NCBI GenBank assembly: GCA_043228905.1
Contig: JBHGNT010000013.1
Coordinates: forward strand, 10,602,001 to 10,666,000
Length of the DNA: 64,000 nucleotides
Direction of reading: 5' to 3'
Source of the DNA: Azolla caroliniana
Lineage: Eukaryota > Polypodiophyta
Shown: piece after piece, positions 22,316-32,159 of the stretch
How positions within the stretch are numbered: the stretch's first letter is position 1
Layout: every line of letters starts with the position of its first letter
Program-made: the position numbers and the translations under genes
Notes under the pieces: model-generated
Databases searched by the model: none
Told to the model about the DNA's origin: nothing
The model's input: only the letters and a program-made list of their open reading frames with translations

Positions 22316-22522
22316 ACGTTTCCCCTTTAGATTTCCCCAAAATTTAGCACATGCATGTGCTTTCTCTTGCATTTGGATAAATTGTTGAGTAACTTCCCAT
22401 ATTCTTCTCTTTCTTTGAATATGCCTTTTATACGCATGCAAATGCTTTTGGTAATTCTCTTTATCCTTAACTACATCCAAAACCATAAGGCACTTTCGAG
22501 CTTCACGACATTCTTTATCAAA

Positions 22523-23619
22523 TCAGTTTTTCCTATGTTTCTTGGTGCATTTCCAAGATGTGCGGTTGGTCGAAAAACATTTGTTTGTACAAAAGAGAAT
22601 GACTTTCTTGAAAGCTTCCCATTTGCATTCTAGTGTGGCACCATGTTGTATCCTGGTCATTTGTAACATATCCTCAACCATCTTGGAATACATGGGCACT
22701 CGCTTAAGGTTCATGCTCAAGTGCGGTTGTTTATTATCTTCAATAGCCTTCTCACAATCAAACCTATGCATACATTTGAGATCAATACATAAAGGCCTAT
22801 GATCGGAATCCGGTGTCCATTCACCAAGTGAGAATTTATGTATACGATCCAAAATACCTTCGGAAAGTAGCACATAGTCAATCACACTGTTTCCGTTGTG
22901 TTTTCTACATGTAAAACCATTAGTGTTGGGTCATAAGGAAATACCATTTGCAATAAGCAATCCAGTACTATTGCACATTTGTAGGAGTAACTTCCCAAAT
23001 TGGTCTGGATCTTTTGCATCGCGAGAAGAGCGGCTATACATTTGCATATCCTCTTGCATTCTTGAGATCTGTGGCATGAAAGATTCTTGTGAATCAAGTT
23101 GGAAACTTCTTGTACAAGCATTCATGTCACCAAAGACAATAACTTCCCCTTTGGATTTGAAATAAGCAATATAATATTCTAGATTGGCAAAAGGTTGATC
23201 TTTATCCAAACAAGCATAAAAGTTAGAATCTTGATGAGGAATGTAACATCCAACTACAAAAGTGGTCAAATCATTAGGTGTTTCTATTTTGAGCCATATG
23301 TAGCATTTATGTTCATTGACACATATTTCTCTATTTCCTTCTTAATCAAACATGCCACCCCTCCTTGTCCTCTTCTTTGTCTTGGATTTTTCTTCCATAT
23401 CAAAGAGTGTATATTATAGTTTCCAAAACCTTGAATCCTTTGAGTATCATGCTCCCAATTTTCAACAAGAAGTGTGATATCCGAGTCATCAGTGAACTCC
23501 TCTATGCCAAATCCCGCATTCCATGGGTATCCATTGCAATTCCAAAAGCATAGTCGTAAAAGGCATGGGTTAGTCAGAGAGAGAGGGAGAGAGGGAGAGA
23601 GAGAGGGAGACTCACACAC
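22523..23619 (-). pseudogene. LINE AP-like endonuclease domain
   Basis: The start of the domain reads FWNCNGYPWNAGFG with an Asn typical of exonuclease-endonuclease-phosphatase folds, then an ETWEHD-like VENWEHD, GQGGVACLIKK and, after frame changes, FGDMNA (GDxN motif) near 23125 and SDHRPL (SDH motif) near 22800. These are the expected catalytic blocks of LINE APE endonucleases, which nick the target DNA for target-primed reverse transcription. The domain is spread over at least three frames, so it is inactive. Confidence 0.8.
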
Positions 23620-23640
23620 TCACCTTCAACCTTGACATAT

Positions 23641-24419
23641 GCACCTTCATCCTTAACTAGAATTTATTACACAAGGGAGACTTGGACAGAGACGTAAAAT
23701 TGGTACACCGTAGCCTGCTTTCACCCTAGGCACATTGGCCAGAGAGGAAGTGCCGAAATGGGTACTAAATGGGTTCCGGCTAAAACCATATCTCGGGCGA
23801 CCCCACCAAACCCATAACTTGCGGATTAGTAGAAAGTAAGCCGGATGGAGTCAACCGGTAGTGCAGTAGATGTGGAATGACAAGGCCGAACCAAAAGGGA
23901 GGATGCTGAAAAAATAATGAGATCGGCCAAATCGGGAGTAGCCAAACCAGGGGTTCTGGACGAATCGGCAAAAGGAGCAAGAGAAAGAGAATTGGCAAGT
24001 ATTAGAAAAGGCATGGAATCAGCAGTAACCAGAAAAGAGAACAGTTAAATTAGTTGTGACCCAAAGAAAAATAAAATAAAATAGAATAGAGTCAACTTAA
24101 TTTAGCCAAGGTAATTAAGCCGGAAGTACGAATCAACTTCGAGACCTAAACCGGCATGGAGAGGGTTAGTTATTTAATTTGTCGCTACATTAGGATCAAA
24201 TAACGGTTATAGAAGCAGAATCTTTTTGGATCACGCGCCATTATGGAAAATTAATGAGCATACACTACCTATTAAGCAATGGTCCGAAAAACAAAGTACG
24301 ATCATGACGCGTGCGAGGTGGGAAGGCAGCGATGAACAACAAAAGGCCAAAAATAGAAGAAGGCATCTCATTCAGAGATTGAAAACTTTCCAGAGAACAG
24401 AGCGAAGTCGAGCACAACA
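23641..24419. other. unassigned sequence between LINE and Copia
   Basis: GC-richer than its surroundings, possibly the LINE 5' untranslated region or an older insertion. Short minus-strand frames (23780-24014) show no domain. Confidence 0.4.
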
Positions 24420-24969
24420 TGTTGAAAATGGGACTCGGCCACAACCGAGATTCAAGCACAAAAACAGAATATTGCACACATAGAGACAAGAGGACACAAT
24501 ATGTTTTACATGGAAAACCCTAATAGGGAAAAACCATTGGAGTCCACAAACTCCGAACTATCAGTATATGGAGGAGGAATACAAATAAGAAACTTTAAGG
24601 TAACTACCTTGAGTTCTTCTACACTCTCTCACTCTCCTACACACACACACACACACACACACTTAGTTATAGATGCAATTGCTCACTATATCTTTTAAAA
24701 CAATAATCATCATGCACAACTAACAACCTGCCCTAAATATATTTATACTCATATACATAAATGACTATTCACAAAAATAGCCTTAATGGGCACATCAAGG
24801 CTATTTACAAATATAGCCCAATCCGATACGATCGATTTGGCTATTAGCCGAGTCGATTGTCGATTAGTCGAATTTTTGGCCTCGGCCTATTGGCTTCGGC
24901 CGAGTTACCTATCGACTCAATTCGATCCGGCTCGTGCTCTTTCCATCCGAAGGGACGTATTTCCTAACA
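24420..24969 (-). repeat. Copia 3' LTR
   Basis: It begins TGTTGAAAATGGG and ends ATTTCCTAACA, with the internal purine tract just outside at 24970. It contains the hallmark hairpin GTTTTACATGGAAAACC/CTAATAGGGAAAAACCA and a TATA region (minus strand). It is similar to the solo LTR at 28687-29223 and to the split LTR at 30459-36391. Confidence 0.8.
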
Positions 24970-25290
24970 AACTCCCCCTTCACTCTGGTATGGGGTACTT
25001 CGTCAGTCCAACCCATCTTCGGCACGCTTCCAGTTACTTTGCGGACAATACCTTTGTTAGCATCACTGGCATGTTCTCCGTTGTGTGGATCTTCATTAGA
25101 GCAAACTCCTTTTCTTCTACCATTTCTTGGAGCCAATGGTATCTCCTCTGGATGTGCTTGGTCCTCGAATGGTAGGGGCACTCTTCACAAGGTGGATGGC
25201 AGTTTGATTGTGATAGTAGAGTTAGAATTCTTCTTGCCAAATTCCTAGCTCTCCAATGAACTCCTTCATCCATATGACTTCCTTTTCGGC
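24970..25290 (-). pseudogene. Copia polypurine tract and RNase H C-terminus
   Basis: The minus strand has AAGGGGGAGTT directly against the LTR. Upstream it reads the end of Copia RNase H: VIWMKEFIGELGI, then SRTKHIQRRYHWLQEMVEEK and TENMPVMLTKVLS, the conserved H-I-x-x-R-Y...D/VMLTK end of plant Copia pol, spread over two frames. Its N-terminal half is missing; at about 25290 the sequence jumps into a Ty3 gag. Confidence 0.85.
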
Positions 25291-25822
25291 TTCGACCGAC
25301 TTAAAAAATAATAGGACTTTATCCAACCCCACCAATCTTCGATCCCGGGTCGAGATTGAGCAAAACGATGCTCGAACTCTTGGCATGCTTGCATTGCGCT
25401 ACGATGGGTCTTCCGATGCTACCCATTGGTTGAACTCGCACCGACCTTGCCTGTTCGGTTTTTCATAACCATATTCCTCCAATAGAGACTCCTTGAAGGA
25501 TACACACGACTCGTGAGATTCTCAAAGATCTTTAACCTCTTCATGGATTGATATGGCCACCACCCGACAAAAATACTTTAGCCTCGTTGCGTCATCCACA
25601 TCCCTCGTCATCATCTGAGCATTGTAGGCTTTTAAAAATTTTGGGACCTCGTCCCCGTTGAAACGGATTACTTTTTTCAACCACGTTCTCGATGGCTTGT
25701 TGAGCCGCATCTTGCCTTTCTCTTTCCTTCGAAAACTTCATGATCATACTCAACATTATCTCCTCGAAATTTTCTTCCTCCATCATCCTCCCTTGCCGCC
25801 CTTTCACTTCGGGTTCACCAAA
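25291..25822 (-). pseudogene. Ty3-type gag fragment B
   Basis: The frame reads RFNGDEVPKFLKAYNAQMM, RLKYFCRVVAISIHEEVK, ESLLEEYGYEKPN, EFNQWVASEDPS and LVGLDKVLLFFKS. This is a retrotransposon gag (capsid) region of a Ty3 lineage. It follows its own LTR (25825-26651) and primer site on the minus strand and is cut off at 25290 by the join to Copia RNase H, so a deletion removed the rest of the element plus part of Copia. Confidence 0.7.
25811..25820 (-). other. primer-binding site, TGGTGAACCC type
   Basis: Minus strand: LTR end CGCGACA, four bases, then TGGTGAACCCGAAG, complementary to a tRNA 3' end of the form CGGGTTCACCA. The start with TGG and the position 4 nt from the LTR are normal for tRNA-primed elements, in contrast to the chromovirus at 36575. 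Confidence 0.65.
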
Positions 25823-25824
25823 GA

Positions 25825-26651
25825 TGTCGCGGAAATCCGAGGGTACGTGTTGGCTTGGGTGGGACCACGGGGGTCTTGGACTAGGGAGTAGAGGGGAAAT
25901 GGGAGCTTATCCCTTACAATCTTCGACCTCAAAAGGCTAGGAGAAAGAAGAAGAGATCAACACGATAGAGAAATATATGGAGACAAGGTTCATCAAGCTA
26001 ATTCCATTATAGGGCACGAAAGCCACAATACAATTACAACCGCGGCCAATTAGCCCGAACTCAAGGAGAACTAGAAGAAACGATAATGACTAAAGAGAGA
26101 AAAGGAAACCCTAAACCTTCTTAACTACTACCATGATGAGCAAACGAAAACCCTAAAATGAAATAGGGATAAGATGAAGAAGAAATAACCTAACGGTCTA
26201 CCTCTCACGACAAAATGAAGACTCCCTCAATGGTGCCTCCTCACCCTCTTTTATAGTGGAAAAGGGTGAGCTTATTACAAAAGGAGAAGACAAATATTCC
26301 ACTCTTTTCAAAGAGGGATTTTTGCCTTGATTGCAGGAGGAGAAATTGATGGGGCCTTAACTCCCTCTCCTCTCATTTTCACACACACACACACACTACC
26401 ATGCCCACTACTCATCACGCCCTTATTTCTATCCACTCTCTTTTCCTACGTGTGCATGTGCACCTAAGTGCACATCATATTTATACTTTATGAACCTTTT
26501 GGTGTACTTTAGCACCTTACATTTCACCTTTCCCTTTACATTTGCTTTCTTATTCTTATTTACAAATTCCCAAGTGCATGTGCAATGTTGCACATCCCAT
26601 TTTTATTCGTCCCACTCAGGTTTCTTATCGTAACCGAAAATCCTCACGACA
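25825..26651 (-). repeat. Ty3 5' LTR (copy B)
   Basis: Plus-strand ends are TGTCGCGGAAATCC and AAATCCTCACGACA. It carries the GGGACCACGGGGGTCTTGGAC block common to this LTR superfamily and a TTTTATAGTGGAAAAGGGTGAG promoter-like region. It is followed directly by ACGCT. Confidence 0.75.
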
Positions 26652-26656
26652 ACGCT

Positions 26657-27887
26657 GTCGTGGATATCCGCGGCTTGAAGGTTGGATGGGGCAGGATCAT
26701 TGGGGTCTTAAACCAAAGAGAAGGATGGATAGGTGCATACGTATGGCTACCACCCGACAAAAATACTCCACCCTCAATGCCTCATGCACATTCCTCGTCA
26801 TCATCTCGGCATCATAGGTTTCCAGATAAAATGGGACTCTGTCCCCGTTGAAACGGCCGACTTGATCGACCACACACTCAATGGCTTGCTGCATCGTGTC
26901 TCTCTTTAGCTTCATCTGTTTGAAGGATCACCAGGGTCTCGGACTGGGGAGAAGGATGGGCGGGTTACTAGGCTTCGTCAGTGTCGACTTCCCCGACTAG
27001 GGCTCTGGCCTAGTCGTCACCTTCGTGTGGTGGTTGCTTGTCGACTTCTTCTGTTTCAACTAATAGACTTGCCTTCGTCCTTTTGGACCAGTCTAGCCGG
27101 ATTGCCTTCGGATAGTTCGGATGGGTCCTTGTGGCCCCCAACTTGCACTCGGCAACTGTATTGCCCTCTCTTTCTACACTTGTGATGCCATATAGAAAAT
27201 CTAGAGAGAGAGGAGAGAAACGCACACACTTACACACAGATGCCGGTAAAGAGAGAGACATATAGAGAGAACCACCAGCAGATACAAAAACCATATGTAA
27301 GACTAAATTTTTATCCATATATAAAAAATGGTTACATCCACAACTAGGTACACCGAGTATCTACAGGCAAGCCTCCAATCGGGGAGCTCTTGGGCTTGTT
27401 GCCACGAGTGGAGGCCTCACACAGTAGTCTAAGTAGAACACAAAAACTTTACGAGAATTCGAGCTCAAGAAAACCTCAATAGACAAAGAACCTATCGACC
27501 TAACCCTAACCCTAACAAAGAAAATAAACCCTCGGAACCGTCGGGATAAAGAAAACCGAAACCCTAATAAGACCCCCTTCTCCTCCTTTTATAGTCCAAG
27601 GAGGGAAGGGTGTTACAAAGTGGTCAAATATTCCTCTCTTTTCAGCGAGGATATCGTGCCTTGATTTCCAGAATAGTGAAAGAGGTACATTAAAAACCCC
27701 TCTCACTTTCATACTCATCCCACTACCCTCTACGTGTGCATGTGTGCTAATGTACACATCACATTTATTCCTCACTAACTCCTTTGTGCCCTTTAGTACT
27801 CTTTACTTCACATGTGCAATCGCTGCACATCCCCGTTCTTGCCCATTCCATTCGATTTTCCCAACATTGTCGGAAATCTCCATGACA
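26657..27887 (-). repeat. collapsed Ty3 element A (LTR piece, gag piece, LTR), TSD ACGCT
   Basis: ACGCT flanks it at 26652-26656 and 27888-27892. Minus-strand order is a nearly full LTR (27887 to about 26926; its start TGTCATGGAGATTTCCG), a gag piece with QQAIECVVDQVGRFNGDRV and EYFCRVVAI (26915-26738), then a jump into the last 80 bp of a second LTR ending CCACGACA. An internal deletion joined gag to the distal LTR. The LTR contains two to three CCCTAA-like units near 27498, too few to be telomeric. Confidence 0.65.
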
Positions 27888-27892
27888 ACGCT

Positions 27893-28686
27893 TGAGGTGC
27901 CTCTCAGGTACCGAAGTATCCACTTCACTGCAGCCCAATGCACTCTGCCCAGAGAGTTGACGTATCGCCTAACGACTCTGACCACATATCCAATGTTCGA
28001 GCCTAGTACATACCATCACGTACATCAGGCTTCCGACTTCTGAGGCATAGGGTACCTTCATCATCTCAACCTTCTCCGTCTTCATCTTCGGACATTGGCC
28101 TCTCTTTAGCTTGCAGTATGTTAATAGTGTCGAGCCGATCGGCTTCGTGTCTTGCATGTTGAATCTTTGGAGGACCTATGTCACATATTTTTCTTGTGAC
28201 AACCATATCAACTTGTTTATCCAATCTTGAACAATGTGCTTCTCTCTCTTAGAGTGTATCTTTTGCCTCCATTCGACATAGTCGGCTCCTGTTCGACCTC
28301 TTTGGTCAGCACTTCATCCAAGTTAGATTTGGATCCTTGTTCGGTCGTCTTCTTTTTTTTGACCAATTCCCCTTGTTCCTCAATCGGCTCTCAAATTTGT
28401 CAATTATCTACTCAGCCGACTGGTTCGTATATGACTTCGGTCGGATCAAGTTTTCTTCGATTCGGCCGATCATCAACTCGGCTCAAATCGGTAGTTGGAA
28501 GCCTTCGGTCGATTGGGAGGCCGACCTTGTCTTCTCCATCTCCCAGTTGGCAATCGACTTTACTTCTATGAATGATATATCGGCTCCCAATCACCTTCTT
28601 GTCGATTAGGTTCCACAAGCGATACCTGAATTCGTCTTCGTCGTAGTTGAGAAATACACACGGTAGGCTCTTGGGATCAAGTTTAC
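27893..28686 (-). pseudogene. Copia reverse transcriptase end and integrase-RT linker
   Basis: From 28686 down, the minus strand reads SLPCVFLNYDEDEFRYRLW and KKVIGSRYIIHRS (integrase-to-RT linker), an acidic linker, RYTLRERE, then a jump to WLSQEKYV...VLQRFNMQDTKPIGS, VPYASEVGSLMYVMVCTR and VKWILRYLRGTS. The central RT with the catalytic YVDD box is absent, so an internal deletion near 28240 removed it. The frame ends at the ACGCT insertion site of element A. Confidence 0.8.
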
Positions 28687-29223
28687 TGTAAGAAATAGTG
28701 CGGAATATTGCTCGGCCACAACTGAGTCTTGAATCACTTCAATGAGAATCAAACACAGAAATGGGGTTGGAGATTAGTACACATACACACACGAACAGTA
28801 GAGAGTACACATGATGTTTACGTGGAAAACCCTAATAGGGAAAAACCACGGGAGCCCACTGAATCCAAACTATCACTATATAAGAAAGGTACAATCAGAG
28901 ACTCGAAGGCAACGACCTCGGGCTCTCTATCTTCGCCACGCGGCGGTTACAACAGAGTATCGCTCTATATATCTCTCTATATATATACAACAGTTATGCA
29001 CATACAACAATATGACAACTCTTACTTCCGTGATTTCCCTAGTTCATATTTATACTCATATCAACTTAGGGCTATTTACAAATATAGCCTCAATAGGCTT
29101 ACTCAAAACATATTTACAAATATGTCTTCTCTTCTGGTTCTCACCGGGTCCATCTGATCCGGTTCTCACCGGGTCCTCTTCATTCATAATCGGATCCCAT
29201 CCGGAGGGACCGACTTCCCAACA
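28687..29223 (-). repeat. solo Copia LTR, TSD TTTAC
   Basis: TTTAC stands at 28682-28686 and 29224-29228. The 537-bp insert starts TGTAAGAAATAG and ends CTTCCCAACA. Leaving it out rejoins the Copia frame ...HVAKDQRGK with LDPKSLP. It carries the same GTGGAAAACCC/AGGGAAAAACCAC hairpin as the host element's own LTR, so it is a relative inserted into the older copy. Confidence 0.9.
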
Positions 29224-29228
29224 TTTAC

Positions 29229-30453
29229 CCCTCTGGTCCTTAGCTACATGCAGATAGGCCAAGAAATCGAACATCCTCAGATGCCGGTATGACACCTTCT
29301 TGCCAGACCATACCTTTTGTGGTATGTCACCATTTAGTGGTAGCGAGGAAGACCTATTTATTATATAAATGGTCACCATCAATGCCTTGACCCAATATAT
29401 CTTCGGCAATTTCGCATGTGCTAGCATACATCAGACTCTTCCCATAATAGTCCGGTTCATTCTTTCAGCTAGGCCCTTCAACTCTGGTGTTTTCGGCACT
29501 GTGTACTCAAGCCAAACACCTTGATATCGGCAATACTCTTCAAATTGCCCTTGGTATTCGGTCTGGTTTCTCTTTTGGCTCTTGCCTTGAACTCCTTGAA
29601 CAAGCTAAGTACTTGATCCTTTGTCTTCAATACATAAGCCCACAACTTACGATTGTGATCATCAATGAAGGTAATGAAGTAGTGTCCACCGGGATGAGAC
29701 CATGCATCTACATAGCATACATCGGTGTGTACGAGTTTGAAGACCATTTTCCTCTTAATCGGGGGTCTCGGTCGAGAAGCGGTTCTATTTTGTTTGCCGG
29801 CCAGTCAGTCAGTACATTTGTCTAGATGCACATTTTCCATCTCCAGTAGGAGATCTTTGTCGGCCAACATCTGCATCCCCTTTCGATTCATTTGGCACAA
29901 CTCTTGTGCCACAACTCACTGAATGTATTGGTTGCCAAGTTTACTTCGTTTCGGCACATTCGTGCATGCAATACATACAATGTATTTTGTTTCTTGGCAC
30001 GAGCCATTCTTAGGTTCCCTTTACAGAATTTCCATGTGCCATTTCTGATGTTACTGCTATAACCTTCATGATCAAGACGTCCAACCAATATTGGATTCAA
30101 TCTAATATCCGGAACATGGTGCACATCCTTCAACATCATTTTGTAGCCTATTGAGGTCAACAACCATACATTTCCGATTCCGACGATCTTGCATGCACCG
30201 TCATTTCCCATCTTCACCTAGTCGTAGTCACCGGTTGTATACGATGAGAAGCATTCTCTATTGGGGGTCAGGTGAAATGATGCACCAGAATCAACCACCC
30301 ATGTTGATTCTTCACCGACGAGATTGACTTCATTTTGTTCACTAATGAATAGCAGCTCCTCTTCACTCACGGCAATTGCTGAGGTGTTCTTTTTGTCTGG
30401 GATTTTCTTCGGCTCTACACCATCAACTCCCCCTTTTTCCTTATGGTAGTTTC
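29229..30453 (-). pseudogene. Copia protease, gag-pre-integrase and integrase core
   Basis: Reading down the minus strand: STWVVDSGASFHLTPNR near 30290 (aspartic protease DSG), DVHHVPDIRLNPILVGRL and ELWHK (gag-pre-integrase with the zinc-site His), LVHTDVCYVDAW and FITFIDDHNRKLWAYVLK (integrase catalytic Asp region), then LPKIYWVKALMVTIYIINR and YRHLRMFDFLAYLHVAK. Several frames and stops are involved. The element encoded by these parts would process its polyprotein and integrate cDNA; this copy cannot. Confidence 0.85.
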
Positions 30454-31138
30454 AACAGTGTTAGGATCGAGACTAGCCACAACCGGTTTCACTCTCGAAT
30501 CTTCGGGTACAAAGATCAAGAGAGATAGTGCACAGACAGAAAACGTGAAGGTAGAAAACACAAGTACAAAGACACAATATTTAGTGTGGAAAACCTGAAT
30601 GGGAAAAACCACAAGACTCCTCAAATTCCGAACTAGATCACTATAAGGGGAGGAGTACAATGAGAACCTCCAAGGCAACAATCTTAAGCTCTGCTTCATC
30701 AAACAAACGGTTGTAGAGTTTCTCACTCTCACTCACTCTCACTCTCACTCTTACACGGTTACAAAGGCAACTACCTTCTGTGTGTCTAGACAACAATGAT
30801 CAACCATACCACCAACATAATGTTTGCCCAAGATGTATATATACTATGGAGGTGCGACGTGACAGACAGAGAGAGACAGACTTCACCTTTCAAGTCTCAT
30901 ATCTCCCTCATCTGGAGTCAGAATCGGACAAGGTTTGCATTGTTTTGGGGGTTTTGGAGCCTTCCGGATGGATTGAGCATGTCAGATTCACTCAAATATG
31001 AGCGGAGTGCAGACTTCAGGACCTGTCTATTTCGACCTAAGTTGTGAGACACCAGGTTTGCTCCTCTCATTACCTTTGTTAGACCTCTCTACATTTCAAC
31101 ATACAAAAAACCAGGTCTACCACATTATTGTTGTCAAG

Positions 31139-32054
31139 GATGGCTCAATCATCTGCTATAAGAAGAGGAAAGAAATTGTAGAAGATCTAGTAGATACAAA
31201 ATGGCTTTAGGATAGTTTAGATGAGGACTTTGTAGAGGCTAGGAAGACATGGGATGGGCCTTTGCCAAGCAAGGCATTTACTATCCTATCACAAGACTTG
31301 TTGAATCCTTTAAAAGTGTACATGTCAAATGCAATTATTCTTTTCTTTCCTAGGAAGATTCCTTCTGCAAATGACGTGGCTCAATGGATAAATGCAATGT
31401 TTAAAGTCTATGTAGTTAGTGGAGTTTATTTAGCTGCTAGAGGGTTTTACGAAGTATTGCTATCAGAACCAAAGTACAAAACTCAATTACTTGAGGAATA
31501 TCCTTTAACATGTAGAGATCAAATGGTTCATGCATTGTCGTGGTCTTTGACAAAAGACTATCAAGGGCTAATTCGTCACAAATGTCCCGTCTGGGTGGAA
31601 GTGCTTGATTTTCCACGAAATTGGAATCACTTGTTACCTACAATTGCAGCAGGAATGGGGAGAGTAGAAGCCCCCCAAAACTAGAAGTACTTCTAATAGA
31701 TTTTGCATTCTTTGGGACACAGATGTTCCGATCTTGGAAGGTATCACCCTCAATTTGGATGATCCAATTATTGGTGCAAGAACTTTCAAGTTGAAATGGG
31801 GCAAATTTGAAGGTGCATGTTACACATGTAACAAGTTTGGTCATACGCAATCAGAATGCCCAACACTGACCATTCAGCCACTTGAAATCGCAATGTTGAA
31901 GCCTGCATCATTGCAAGAAAATAGCCAAGTTTCTTCTTCAATGGCAACAAACCAATCTATGATGCAACCCATTCAGAAACTGAGAGTACAAGACAAAGGG
32001 AAAAGTAAAGCTCGCAAACAAGTGGTAATATGCAATCCAACCTGCACTATTTGA
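31139..32054 (+). pseudogene. LINE ORF1 with CCHC zinc knuckle
   Basis: Residues such as VVSGVYLAARGFYEVLL, HALSWSLTKDYQGLIRHK and CPVWVEVLDFPRNW fit the N-terminal RNA-binding domain (DUF4283-like) of plant LINE ORF1. The zinc knuckle follows as CYTCNKFGHTQSEC, a perfect C-x2-C-x4-H-x4-C. A TAG at about 31208 and a frameshift at the CCCCCCAAAA tract near 31674 break the gene. ORF1 proteins coat the LINE RNA. Confidence 0.8.
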
Positions 32055-32159
32055 AACAAGCCTTTGATGTGGACAAAGCGAACAATGAAGGTTGGCAAAT
32101 ATCTAAGAAATCCTTTAGAAGTAAGACACCTGTGGTGGTGAGAAACTACACTCACACAC

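Larger units (their letters stand above)
19095..23640 (-). mobile_element. LINE-type non-LTR retrotransposon (decayed), split by a solo LTR
   Basis: Minus-strand order from high to low coordinates is AP endonuclease (23619-22523), linker (22486-22316), solo LTR insertion (22315-21186), reverse transcriptase (21185-19848) and Cys/His C-terminal domain (19793-19102). When the LTR and one TSD copy are ignored, the linker frame continues without a break, which proves one original element. Stops and frameshifts are frequent. I see no poly-A tail at the 19.1-kb end. Confidence 0.85.

Noticed and set aside
22355-22802. Plus-strand frames opposite the LINE endonuclease
   Set aside because: Shadows of the minus-strand endonuclease domain.
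26542-26851. Plus-strand frames with tryptophan-rich wording
   Set aside because: They are antisense to the Ty3 gag A/LTR mosaic.
27495-27515. Telomere-like CCCTAA units
   Set aside because: Only two to three units inside an LTR; no interstitial telomere tract.
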